Source: Aedes albopictus (Eukaryota > Arthropoda > Insecta > Diptera > Culicidae). From it: a stretch of 64,000 bases of DNA. The notes under the pieces are model-generated. The model had not been told where the DNA came from and did no database searches. It saw only the letters and a program-made list of their open reading frames with translations. The stretch is from NCBI RefSeq assembly GCF_035046485.1, contig NC_085137.1:343470505-343534504 (forward strand). Reading direction: 5' to 3'. The position numbers and the translations under genes were made by a program. This document shows positions 34,065-44,715 of the stretch, in pieces. Numbering within the stretch: the first letter of the stretch is position 1; the number at the start of each line of letters is the position of its first letter.

Positions 34065-35985
34065 CCGGATGGTGAACAGATTCCCGTTTGCTATGAACAC
34101 TTTAATGGAGTGTATCAGATCAAAACTCATGTAAATCGTTGTCCTCACCTCAAAGTGCGAATTCTGACCGAAGAAATTGAGGGTCTTGCAGATACAGGCG
34201 CCAGTGTATCTGTTCTTAGCTCGTTAGATTTAATCAGCAAATTAGGACTTAAGGTGAAACCCGTGGCTCTTAAGGTATACACAGCCGATGGAACTGCGTA
34301 TCAATGCTTAGGATACGTAAATATCCCTTATTCCTTCCAAAACGTGACTCATGTAGTTCCTACCTTAGTCATTCCGGAAATAAGTAAAGACTTAATCCTC
34401 GGGATGGATTTTCTCAACCAATTTGGATTCCAGTTAGCGCTTCCTGGAACAGAAATTGCGTTGTCCTCAAGTGAAGAAGCTACTACTGTAGCGGCCATAA
34501 ATGGGTTAGAATTGAATTTTGCCGAAGGTTACTTCGGAGAGCCCGAACACATTTGTTTTCAACTTGTCCCTAGTCCTAGTTCCAGCGAACGAAATGATTC
34601 GGAGATCGAGGACGCAAGCCTAGAAATGCCCACGGTCGAAATTCCCGAAAATGTCATCCAATCCCCTTCTGACCTCACCACGGAACATCCGCTCAGTGAA
34701 GAACAGAAACAAAGTCTTTTTGATGCCATACAGTATTTACCCGCAACCAAGGACGGACACCTTGGAAGAACTGATCTAATTAAACATGAAATAGAACTAC
34801 TACCGGGTGCAAAACCAAAGAAAGTCACGTACTATCGTTGGTCACCAACTATAGAAGCGGTAATCGACGCCGAGATTGAGCGCATGCGCAAGCTTGGCGT
34901 TATCGAAGAATGCTTTGGCGCAGTAGATTTTCTAAATCCACTGTTGCCCGTCAAAAAAGCAAGTGGAAAGTGGAGGATCTGCCTCGATTCTCGACGCTTA
35001 AATCAGTGTTCGAAGAAAGATGAATTCCCATTCCCCAACATGATGGGAATTCTCCAACGCATCCCCAAGTCGAAATATTTTACGGTAATTGATTTGTCTG
35101 AATCATATTACCAAGTCCCATTAGAGGTATCGGCGAAGGATAAGACGGCTTTCCGAACCAATAAAGGCCTATACAGGTTCGTGGTCATGCCATTCGGACT
35201 GACCAATGCCCCAGCCACAATGGCTCGGTTAATGTCCCGAGTACTTGGGCATGATTTGGAGCCCCAGGTCTACGTATACTTGGATGACATAATTATCATC
35301 TCAAATACTTTTGAGGAGCATTTACGCCTCATCGAAATAGTTGGACGGAGGTTACAGGCCGCGGGACTCACCATTAATCTACAGAAGAGTAAGTTCTGTC
35401 AATCAAGAATCCGATACTTAGGCTATGTTTTATCCGAGGATGGATTAACAATGGATGTAAGCAAAATCCAGCCGATCCTTGACTATCCGGTACCAAAAAC
35501 CGTGAAGGATATCAGGAGACTCCTTGGGCTCGCTGGTTTTTACCAGAAATTTATTCCGAACTATTCACAAATTACTACGCCCATAACTAACCTGCTACGC
35601 AAAGATCGTCGAAAATTTTCCTGGACCGAGGATGCTAATTTAGCATTCAACCAACTAAAAAGTGCCCTGGTTAGCGCACCAGTTCTCGCAAACCCAGACT
35701 TCGGAAAACCCTTTGTGATCGAAACTGACAGTTCCGATCTTGCCGTGGGTGCCGTCCTAACTCAAGTGTTAGATGGAATTCGGAGGCCAATTGCATATTT
35801 CTCAAAGAAATTGTCGGCGTTACAGCGCGACAGAACGGGAGTGCCTAGCTGTCCTTTTGGGCATTGAAAATTTCAAACACTTTGTAGAGGGTCAAACGTT
35901 CATCGTCCAAACAGATGCGATGAGTTTGACTTTTCTACAAAGCATGTCGATTGAAAGCAAATCTCCGCGCATTGCCCGATGGTAA
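34029..35985 (+). pseudogene. pol: Ty3/gypsy Pol: protease, reverse transcriptase, truncated RNase H (copy 1)
   Basis: Pol is read in the -1 frame. The protease active site is DTGAS (Asp codon at 34191). Reverse transcriptase runs from about 34800, with LPVKKASGKWRICLDSRRLN, VIDLSESYYQVPL, MPFGLTNAPATM and the catalytic YLDD at 35277-35288. The connection has LGLAGFYQKFIPNYS. RNase H begins with ETDSSDLAVGAVL. A frame change at about 35825 moves the rest (YSATERECLAV) into another frame. Homology stops at IARW near 35983, before the end of RNase H. Integrase is absent; the gypsy copy at 60255-64000 retains it. After a run of A the next block starts at 35995. Copy 1 cannot integrate by itself. 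Confidence 0.9.
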
Positions 35986-35994
35986 AAAAAAAAA

Positions 35995-37746
35995 TGTAAC
36001 GAAGTCGTATGTACTCACAACCGTTCGGCAGCTTAAGCGCCACTTCCCGAACTAGGAAGACTGCCGACGTGCGTCTGAGTCCGGCTGAGACTCCAATCTT
36101 AGGGTCGTGGGGCCCGCAAAGTGATTACAGTTGAAACTCAATTTGGTTTTGGTCTCAAAACTTGCTTTCTATGTTTTATTTTCTTTTTTGGGTCAGTTGT
36201 AAGTTAGTTAAAAGTAAGGAAATAGCTTATAGTCAATTGAATTCGAATTCGGAATATTTAGTCAATAGTGCCTACTCACTTGAATAATATTGAATTTGTA
36301 TATAGATAAGTTATTTGATTTTTTTTTTCTATATTTTCTTTTTGCATTCTTTTTTTATTTTATTTTTGTTATACTTTTATATCTTGGATTCTTTATGATG
36401 GATTTCTATCGAATAAATACTAATGATCTGGAGGAAGATGAACTGAATTATGAACTCATGATTCGAGGGGCTTCAACGGATGGCCCTCTTGATTCACGTC
36501 GCCGAGCATTGCGTAACTTGCTTCGTGAGCGACAAAATGGATACAATCAGCAAATTGCTGACCAGTTGATGTTCACCGACTATGAAGTGTTGCCTCGACA
36601 GCTTCATAGAATCGGATTGTTGTTGTCGTCAGGTTTAACAGCCGGTTGTTTGTCCCGATTGGTACACTACCATATGCGAGTTAGACGGTATGTATCTAGG
36701 GATGTCATGCAAGCGGAAAATCAAAAGCTGTTGTTGGATCTGATCTCCCGAATGGGTGAGCAGTATTTCGGGGTAAATTTTGAACTTGTTATGGGGCCGT
36801 CTAATGAACTAGGGACCATGGCCCCAGATATAGCCTATTCCGAGGAACATTTGGCCGGCAATCAATCGCATCAGCCCCTTGTGGGTGTAGGCTCAACTTT
36901 TGGTGACCACGTGCTCCTCCGTCAACCAATTTGGGCACAGTTCGACGAGCATTCAACGTTGTCTCGACGATAACGACACGGTAGCTAATCACGTGCTTAA
37001 TCCCAATTGCCCCTCTGTGAATCAGTGCTCGAATTTCAACGTTTCGGCTGCCCACTGGCGGGTTCATTTCAAGCTATACGCATACGCAGCCCGGCCACTC
37101 AAGGAAATCTGCTCGATTGAAAGGCGTCATCAATCTGCCTTTCGTGGCGTTCATTGGCACAGCATCGAAACCTTCGAGCACCGGGGAGTTTGGGTCGAGA
37201 TGTTTTCCTAGTGAATGCGGCGTCGAGGTTTGAAAAGCTGATGCTGCCCGAGCACGTTGATCCACCCACCGGAAACATTGTTATGCGATCGCCAACGAGC
37301 TGTTTCTACCGACACGTGCAACGCTTCGAGGGAGCTCCCGTCAGCCAGGTATAGGGAAGAAGATCAGGTAGGAGTAGATTACCTAAAACGGCCCCTTTAC
37401 GAATGTATCCCCTAAAATAGAAAGCAAAAATTAATATAAAGCTGATTTTTTGGGTTAGTCTTTACATAATTTCCCAGTTCTAATGGTATCATTAGTCCTA
37501 GTTTTTTTTTTAATTTTCGTTTGTGCGGTTTGTTGATGAGTAATTTCCAGTTGGGTTTTGAAAGGTTTCGCTACATAACGTGCTTCGTGATTTGGGTGTA
37601 GCCAGTGAACGAGAGTGTTTGAACCACTTTAACCCGCCTTAAGATTGGAGTCTCAGCCGGACTCAGACGCACGTCGGCAGTCTTCCTAGTTCGGGAAGTG
37701 GCGCTTAAGCTGCCGAACGGTTGTGAGTACATACGACTTCGTTACA
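35995..37746. mobile_element. Composite element with perfect 106-bp inverted arms
   Basis: The arms 35995-36100 and 37641-37746 are exact reverse complements over all 106 bases by direct comparison. Each begins TGTAACGAAGTCG at the outer edge and contains GCAGCTTAAGCGCCACT, resembling the start of a gypsy LTR (compare 8291). Just inside the arms the two sides differ. The interior holds a Gag-like frame (36395-36973) and further broken sequence. Possible origins are a gypsy element rearranged by self-integration so that its LTRs point in opposite directions, or a non-autonomous DNA element that captured gag sequence. No target duplication is evident. Confidence 0.7.
36395..36973 (+). CDS. Gag N-terminal-like protein within the composite element
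   Basis: Two adjacent ATG codons at 36395 and 36398 start a 192-residue frame; the open stretch upstream is T-rich and unlikely to be coding. It begins with an acidic block, LEEDELNYELMIRG, followed by RRRALRNLLRERQNG. Such D-E-L-x-Y-E-L-x-I-R-G openings occur at the N-terminus of Gag in many insect gypsy elements. Zinc knuckle and capsid domains are absent. Downstream, 36974-37350 has frames in other phases and may be decayed continuation. I infer a truncated Gag; no function beyond that is supported. Confidence 0.55.
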   Translation: MMDFYRINTNDLEEDELNYELMIRGASTDGPLDSRRRALRNLLRERQNGYNQQIADQLMFTDYEVLPRQLHRIGLLLSSGLTAGCLSRLVHYHMRVRRYVSRDVMQAENQKLLLDLISRMGEQYFGVNFELVMGPSNELGTMAPDIAYSEEHLAGNQSHQPLVGVGSTFGDHVLLRQPIWAQFDEHSTLSRR

Positions 37747-39240
37747 CTACTTTCATCAGTTCGAATTTGATCAGTCGTTTTTCCGTTATATAAAGCATAC
37801 TTCAACCTTTTACGCGCATTAGCTGACACTCATCATACTGATGTGGTATACGCTCAGCGTGCCTGTCTAGGCCATTATGACCCCAATGCACGACTAGGGT
37901 TAAATAGACCACCTAATATTGAAAACATCGAAGAAATGCTCTCTGAACACTTAGTCAAAATTCATGAGAATTTATCTGTTCTACATGTCGTCTGACATAA
38001 GCCTACCAAGTTATAACCCTCTTCGTGTACACTTCACTAAGGAAGCATCCATTAAGTACGTCACGCTAAAATTGGGAATTTTCGACCCCCCCTCCCCCCT
38101 TCGTACGGGTTTTTCCTATACTTAATACATTTCTTGTCACACTTTCGCAAACCCCCCTCCCCCCTAGGACCGTGACGTACTTAATGGATGCCCCCTAATG
38201 ACAGTTCCTCTGTTAAATACGATCTGTCCATGAAGCAAGCTATTCATGGAATACCAGATCAACTTCGATGTTCGCATTTTTAACGAAAAGTACCAAAATG
38301 TCAATTCCTGTAAGAGATTCTTCACGGATGGGTATCGCATAAATGCATCCACTGGTTTCGGTGTCTTCAATGAAAATTTCACCACCTTCCGCAAACTTCA
38401 GGAACCTTGTTCGGTTTATGTTGCTGAGCTGGCAGCAATCAACTTCGCTTTGGGGATGATTTCCAACATGCCCGTAGACAATTTCTTCATCTTCTCGGAT
38501 AGCCTTAGTTCGATTGAGGCACTCCGGTCGATGAAACCTGTTATACATCCATCTTACTTTCTTACAAAAATAAGGGAGCAGATGGGTGCACTGGCCGAAA
38601 GATCCTACAAGATTACCTTTGTATGGGTCCCCTCACATTGCTCAATTTATGGCAATGAGAAGGCGAACTCTCTCGCAAAGGTGGGCGCACAGGAAGTTGA
38701 GATCTATGATAGAAGAATTTCACATGATGAATTTTTCCATTTTGTTCGCCAGAGTTCACTTCAAAGTTGGCAAAATGATTGGCGAGATGGCCAGCTGGGA
38801 CAGTGGTTACATTTCATTATTCCTAATGTTTCTTTGCGAGTGTGGTGGTATGGTTTAGATGTAAGTCGCAATTTCATTCGCGTGATGTCAAGACTTATGT
38901 CCCACCATTACTCGCTAGACGCGCATTTACACAGGATTAACCTCGCGTTGAGCAATGTTTGTACTAAAAGTGCGGTTCCGGTTATGATGACATCGACCAC
39001 GTAGTTTGGCAATGCCCGGATAATGACGCCTCCAGAGCGCTACTATTGGATACCCTTGAGACCCGAGGTAGACAACCCTTTGTTCTTGTGAGAGATGTGT
39101 TGGGGACCCGCGATGTTACATACATGGAATGTATTTTCATACTTTCTTCGCTCTGCTGGTATAAAAGTTTAATTCGCTTTCTTCTCCAGTTTTTGTCCTC
39201 TTTATGTTACCAAGCTACTCCTGGCCATCCGGAAGACCAA
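37747..39240 (+). pseudogene. Non-LTR retrotransposon C-terminus with RNase H (I/LOA-like)
   Basis: The 3' part of a non-LTR ORF2. Upstream frames (about 37790-38040) hold the linker after reverse transcriptase. RNase H lies in 38246-39004: FFTDG (Asp), AELAAINFAL (Glu), FSDSLSSIEAL (Asp) and WVPSHCSIYGNEKANS. The last motif normally ends EKAD; here the codon at 38666 is AAC, so the fourth catalytic Asp is Asn. The tail continues through SRLMSHHYSLDAHLHRI and, after a frame change near 38965, an IDHVVWQCP zinc-ribbon-like motif. A MITE (38041-38194) interrupts it and another frame change lies near 38275. It is dead. RNase H is typical of I, LOA and related clades. Confidence 0.8.
38041..38194. 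mobile_element. 154-bp MITE inserted in the non-LTR element
   Basis: Inverted ends contain CATCCATTAAGTACGTCACG on the left and its exact complement on the right, with C-rich inner flanks. CTAA occurs directly outside both ends (38037-38040 and 38195-38198). Treating one CTAA copy and the MITE as inserted sequence leaves the flanking retroelement frame in phase, which supports a 3-4-bp target duplication. Confidence 0.75.
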
Positions 39241-39540
39241 GTCCCACAACAAGTTGGTACCAATACCACAAGGCACCGAATACGCTAGCAAGATGCGATT
39301 CACCCCCGGATGAGCAGCAGTGAAACCTTTGACCCAATCCTTACCCTGTCTATCCCTCAAAATGTGACCTTCTAACCTCGAGCTGCCACGAGTACCCTGG
39401 CTTCCACCCATTTCTAACAGATATCATTAAAAAGTTATTACTCTGTATAATGTATACTATTAGGTACAAAGAAAGATCCTCGGCTCCGTAAAGCGTTGTA
39501 CGCGATTGAGCCCCAAATTAATGAACTAGATAAAAAAAGA
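39241..39540 (+). repeat. 3' untranslated tail of the non-LTR element
   Basis: It directly follows the broken ORF2 and ends GATAAAAAAAGA. It aligns closely with 17122-17405 over about 285 bases, sharing GGCACCGAATACGC, CCTTACCCTGTC and GAGCTGCCACGAGTACCC. That pairing identifies both as the 3' end of one family. Confidence 0.8.
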
Positions 39541-39589
39541 CCACCTACTACAGGAAAGGAATTTTTACTTGAATTTCTGCAGGAATCCC

Positions 39590-40500
39590 ATAGGGATTTC
39601 TGCTGGAACGATTGAAAGAAATCCTGCAAGATTTCTAAAAGAATCCATTAAAGGCCCTCTTGAATTTCGTCGAGAATTACTAACAAAATCCCTGGAGAAT
39701 TAATTAAAGTATTAATGAAGGAATAGCAGTTAAAGTTTCTGAAAGAATCCGCTGGAGAAATTTCCAAAAGAATCCATGCGAGAATCTCAAAAGTAATCCC
39801 TGGCATATTTTGGAAAAAAAATCTAAATGAATCTTTAAACGATTTTCCGAAGGAATTTCTGCAATTTACTGCAGATATTTTTATAGGGGTATCTTAAATA
39901 ATCCCAGAAGGAATTGCTGAATCACAACCCTTGGAAGATTGTTTGATGTAATTCCTGGAGTAATTTCTGTAGGAGTAGTTGAAGACTTTCTGAAAGGAAC
40001 CTTCTAGAAACTTCTGGAGGCATCCTCCGAAGAATTTCTGAAACAATTCTTTGAGGAGTCTCTAAATGAATCTCTGGAAGATTTTGAACGAAACTTTGAA
40101 GGAATTTTGTAATGAATTTCCTCAATAATCTGTGCAATGTGTTCCGAAAAAAAAAAAATACATAAATGGATTTCTGGGAAGTCCTTGGAGAAGTTCAGAA
40201 TTCAAATTGCTTGAGAATTTTTGGAAAAAACACTGGAGAAATTTTTGAAGAAATTTATGAAGGAATCTCTAAAGTTCTGAAGCAATCCTTGAAGAAAAGC
40301 CTTTGTTTTTTAGGATACTGTGTAAACAATCCCAGGAAAGAACCCCAGCAGAAATGTATTAGGGAATACGTGGAGGATTTTCTTACGCAAAGTAAAATAA
40401 TTTATTATGGAAACCCTAGAAGATTTGCAGGAGAAAGTGCTGGAGGATTTTTTTATAGAAACACTCAGAAGAATTCCTAGAGGATTTTCTTAAGTAATCC
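39590..40500 (+). repeat. Degenerate GGAATTCC-type repeat array
   Basis: Diverged units such as GGAATTTCTGCAGG and GAAAGAATCC in mostly plus orientation. Short open frames here are repeat products. Confidence 0.7.
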
Positions 40501-40501
40501 A

Positions 40502-40672
40502 TGACCGAGCGGTTAGCAGTGTCAGTCGTTGAGGTATATCATAAGCCTTGGAGTGTGGGTTCGATGCCCCCTCCTGAGGAAATCTTTCTGTCAAATGGAA
40601 AATTCTCCACTAGGTAACTGGATGTTATGTGTGTTGTCCATTGTCCAGTGTCAGTAATGTTCAGGTGTACGA
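40502..40672 (+). mobile_element. tRNA-derived SINE-like insertion
   Basis: The head GACCGAGCGGTTAGCAGTG has an A-box form and GTGGGTTCGATGCCCC a B-box form (about 40554-40570). The body ends in a GTCCATTGTCCAGTGTCAGT-like stretch. It interrupts the degenerate repeat and shares its tRNA-like core with 23437-23517. No clear target duplication. Confidence 0.5.
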
Positions 40673-41020
40673 TTTTTCGAAAGCATCTGTGCAAGAATTT
40701 CTATTAGATAAACCCTTGGAGAATTTTTCGAAGGAAACTTTGGAGACATTTCTGAAGGGATTTTTGGCAGATTTTCTGAAAAACACCCGGAACACAGTGT
40801 ACGGTTTGAGTCAAAAATGACCCTAACGCCAAAGGAGGGTTAAGGAATCCCTTATTATTTTTAATTAACATCTATACAATTGTTTGAAGAAATCTATAGA
40901 AGAATTTTCTATGCAATTCATAGAGGAGCTTTTGAATCAATCCACGCAAGATTTTCTAAAATATTTCATTGGGATATTTCTTGAAGAAACCGTAGTTGAA
41001 TTCTAGAAGTAACTTGGAGT
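40673..41020 (+). repeat. Degenerate GGAATTCC-type repeat, continuation
   Basis: The array resumes after the SINE-like insertion with AAGGAAACTTTGGAG and GAAGAATTTTC type units. Heavily diverged. Confidence 0.6.
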
Positions 41021-41139
41021 AGCCTCGATGACACTTAACTTTTTGCTTTTTTCTTCATCGTGCTTTTCAAATGGGTGCTGGGTATCGGGGATTTCATACG
41101 AAGTTTAAATGGAATTCCAAGTGAGTATCAGTGGCGTGT

Positions 41140-41935
41140 GATGGGACCGTTTTAAGGTATTTCAGGGCGTTTCAGGAAGTTTCAGATGGTTTTTAGGGGC
41201 TTCTTAGATTTCAAGTCGTTTCTGGGCGTTTAAGGAGGTTTCAGAGGGCTACTAGGCGTTTCAGGATGTTTCTGCGGGAATACATGGCTTGTGAGATTCT
41301 CAAGTGAGCTTCACGGGAGTTTGGAAGGTTGAGGAAGTGTTTCAAGGTATTTTCAAAACGGTTCAAAGGACTTTCAGAGGGCTTCTCATCCATTTAGGTG
41401 ATTCCCATGGGGCTTTCACGGTGGATTTTAAGGCGTTTAATGGCATATCATAAGATTTCATGGGGACTCATTGGGTTTGGAGGGGCTTTGCAGGCAGTCA
41501 GACTTAGGCTACTGGGCGTTTCAGAGGGTTTCTGGAAGGTTTCAGGGCGTTTGAATGCGTTTTAAGGCGTTTTCGAAGATTTTAGGGGAGTTTTACGTGG
41601 TTCATAGACTTTCAGGTTGGCCTCACGAGGGTTTCACATGCGTTTTAGAGCGATTCAGAAAATTTCAAAGAAATTTCGCGTATCTTCACAAGCTTTTAGG
41701 TGAGTTCCATGGGGATTTCCATCGAGAGTTCGTAGGGGTTGAGGGGCGTTATAGTCTCTCAAGAGAGCACCAGGGTGCTTTCAGAGTGTTTTACATGTGT
41801 TTTAAGGTGTTTCAAAGTAGTTCAAGAGGTTTCAGAGGGCTTGAAAAGAAGCTTCATAGGCTTTCGAGAGAGCTGCAGGGATTTTTCAGGGGGATTTCAG
41901 AGGCTTTTTTATAGTTTCAGATTGATTCAATAGGA
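41140..41935 (+). repeat. Degenerate GTTTCAGGG-type repeat
   Basis: Loose repeats of GGTTTCAGGGCGTTT, TTTCAGAGGG and TTTTAAGGCGTTT. The family resembles 20760-21590 and, in composition, the 135-bp minisatellite at 29345. The open frame 41555-41914 comes from the repeat. Confidence 0.65.
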
Positions 41936-42079
41936 TTAAAAGACCTTCCTGATTGATTACGCTTGTAGATCCGATGATCGATATTGATGTTCGGCTTAAT
42001 AGCGTTTGTCAAATGGATTTCGGCCAAATAACCTGGAACCCATCTATACACAGCCCGTGCTAATAGGCCATGGCTCTCA

Positions 42080-42955
42080 AGCAGTGACTCCAGGATAAAA
42101 TATTGGAGAAAATTCTGGAAATGTCCTAGAATGATTTCCAGGTGAAATCCGAGAATAAATTTTGGAGGAAGGACTGTGAGAATTCCTGACGAAATTTCTG
42201 GAGGAATCTTTGGAGCATGTCTGGAGAAATCTTTCAAGGAATTCTAGAGGAATCCCTTGAGCAATGTTTTGAATGTTTCATTCAAGAATACCTGAAGAAA
42301 TATGTACAGAATATCTGGAGAAATCTCTGAATAAATCTCTCGTGTATTTTTTTGTTTTTTTTTTATGAATCTCTATGCATTTCACTACAGTTCTATATTA
42401 CAATCCCTGCAAAAAGTCTAGAGGAGTTTCTAGTAGAATCTAATGGAAAATCTTCGATGAATTCCAGGAAGAGCTCTGCTGAGGAATAGCTGTAAGCATT
42501 CTAAATTAAGGAAGAAGGATTCGCAAGGGAATCAATTGCGGAATATCTGGATGATTCTCTAGAGAAATCTGCAAAGGAATAAAACTAGAGGAATCTCTAA
42601 AACAAACTCTAGACTTATCCATGAAGAAATTTATAGAGGAATTCATGCAGGACATAATGCTGGAGAAGATCATGGAAGAAACCACAGAACTATTCTAATA
42701 GAAATCCATAAAAGAACCCCTCGATATAGAAAAATACAAAATCTATTGGGAAATCCCTGAATATAATTCAAGGGAAATTCCTGGTGAAATTCTTAGAGGA
42801 GTTTAAAGATAAATTCCTGGAGCAACTCCTAGAGGAGTTCAAAAATAAGTTATTTGCGGAAGTTGTTAAAAAATTTCTGGAGAACTGCCAGGGAGAACCC
42901 GTAAAAGGAATTCATGAATTCCCTAAAGGATTTTCAGGAGGATCCTAGGATTCAA
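42080..42955 (+). repeat. Degenerate GGAATTCC-type repeat array
   Basis: Units such as GGAGAAATCTCTGAA and GAGGAATCCC in plus orientation, heavily diverged. The GC-balanced bases just before it (41940-42080) are unassigned. Confidence 0.7.
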
Positions 42956-42959
42956 GAAT

Positions 42960-44715
42960 TTTTTTTTATGTTAATGGAAGTTCAGATCAAAGATAACAAA
43001 AATGAAGAAATTTTCAGCTTTGCTCGTCGCATAATTCGACGCTCTGCGTAAAATGCATACAAGTACTCTCGTTATATTGGTTCAATGGTTTCTCATGTAG
43101 TGTAGAAGGTGTAACAATTACCAAGATAAATTATAATGCAAACTTTGCAAAGTTACAAATATTTTGCGTTTTCCAACATATTGCAGATAATAACTTTGCC
43201 CAAATGCAGCCCTGTATCTCTAAAATAGCCAATCTCCCTTTTCTGCCCAACTGCATGTCACTCCATATAAGCTAAACTTTTTCAACGCTATTTTACCTCT
43301 TTGTGTCAATTACTCTGCCCGAGCCAGACGTTAAGCTCCAAAGCTACACTGACACCTCGAATAATTTACTTCAAAGGATATGACTGTTTTCGGGGTAATT
43401 CCGAAAAAAAAGAAAGGAAAACATCACCCAACACGATACAACACTTACCCTTTCCACTTCACTCTGCGGATCAGGATGGCGGTTGGCGGCGGTACTAAAA
43501 AAAACTGGTATGTACCAACCAGCAAATCCTCATCAACACCATCCACACTGACTGACTGGACGAGAATGAAATCAGGATCTCTACGTGACAGGAAAACATT
43601 GGAAAACCCGTCGCGTCCGACATTTTCCAGAGCGCCAATCAAAACCGCCCGGTCCACCCAAGCAAATCATTACCCTCCTACCGCAAACCCATCCAATCAT
43701 CTAATCCACTGCAATCGGAGATGATCAGGAACCTAGCATAAATAAATGCCCTATATCAATCGGCATCGAATTTTCACTAATCGCTCGGACCGAACTGGGG
43801 GACGGTGGGGTAAGATGTGTCCTTCGCCTGCATGACAACCTTCAAATTGATTATTTTACCCTACCATCACATTTTACACCGACTTCCGTTTCCCCTCAAC
43901 CAATCTTCCCTATCCGACGATGAAAATGGTTGACCTTCTTCCGCCCTTCCATGCCTATTCGGGACGGAACCCGACCTAGATTCAGCTGCCGATTTCACCC
44001 TCCTGTCAATGGGTCTAGCCTATTGCTAGAACTCCAAATATGAATGGATGGCGGTTGTGGTGTGCAGCAGCGACAGCATCCTGGAGCGGTTCTACTCCCC
44101 AACCACGCACACTCACATACAGATGTACCTACTGCACACAACAACAGTGCTCCTGCTTGGTGGTATCCCGAGGACGCTAGCCAAGAGGGGAATATCCGGA
44201 TTAGCTTTTGTGTGCAAGGACAGGAGCAGGGGGCTTCGTTGCTTTACGACGACTGAATTGGGCGGCATTCGAAGTAAGTGGAGCTTGAAACCGCATTGCT
44301 AAATGGATGGTGACGATGGGCTAGGGGACCCCGTACGGCTGGGATAGCCGAGCCAGCAGCGACGGAACACAATTGTGATCCGAATCCGAAAATGAATGTT
44401 CAGAATTATTGTTTTACGAGTGGATTGAATGCTTTCATCCCGGAGCGATGTTTGATGGATTAAAGCCAGTGAAATGGAAAACTACCCAAAGGGAAAATTG
44501 ATTAAATTGGGTAAGGTTACGTTTCCTGCACATGGACTTATAATAATGGAAGAGTTCATGGAACTCCATGCTCAGAAATTAATTCTATGTAGTTGGGACG
44601 TCATGGTTACTAAAGGTTTCCACATTTCAGTGCCCCTTATACTGCTACGCCTTCATGGAAAATACTTCAAAATAGAATGGAATAAATTTTATAAGTTTTG
44701 CAGGATTTTTTTTTA
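42960..44715. other. Unassigned stretch
   Basis: No gene is recognised. 43780-44340 is GC-richer; overlapping short frames at 44044-44302 have no domain I recognise. Anonymous intergenic or intronic host sequence is the simplest reading. Confidence 0.4.

Noticed and set aside
32452..35000. Minus-strand frames antisense to gypsy copy 1
   Set aside because: They are shadows of the gag and pol frames and have no domains.
35995..37746. Simple LTR retrotransposon with direct LTRs
   Set aside because: The terminal repeats are inverted, not direct, by base-by-base comparison.
44044..44302. Two overlapping frames in the GC-rich part of 43.8-44.3 kb
   Set aside because: Neither shows a recognisable domain and both are short; overlapping open phases suggest composition only.
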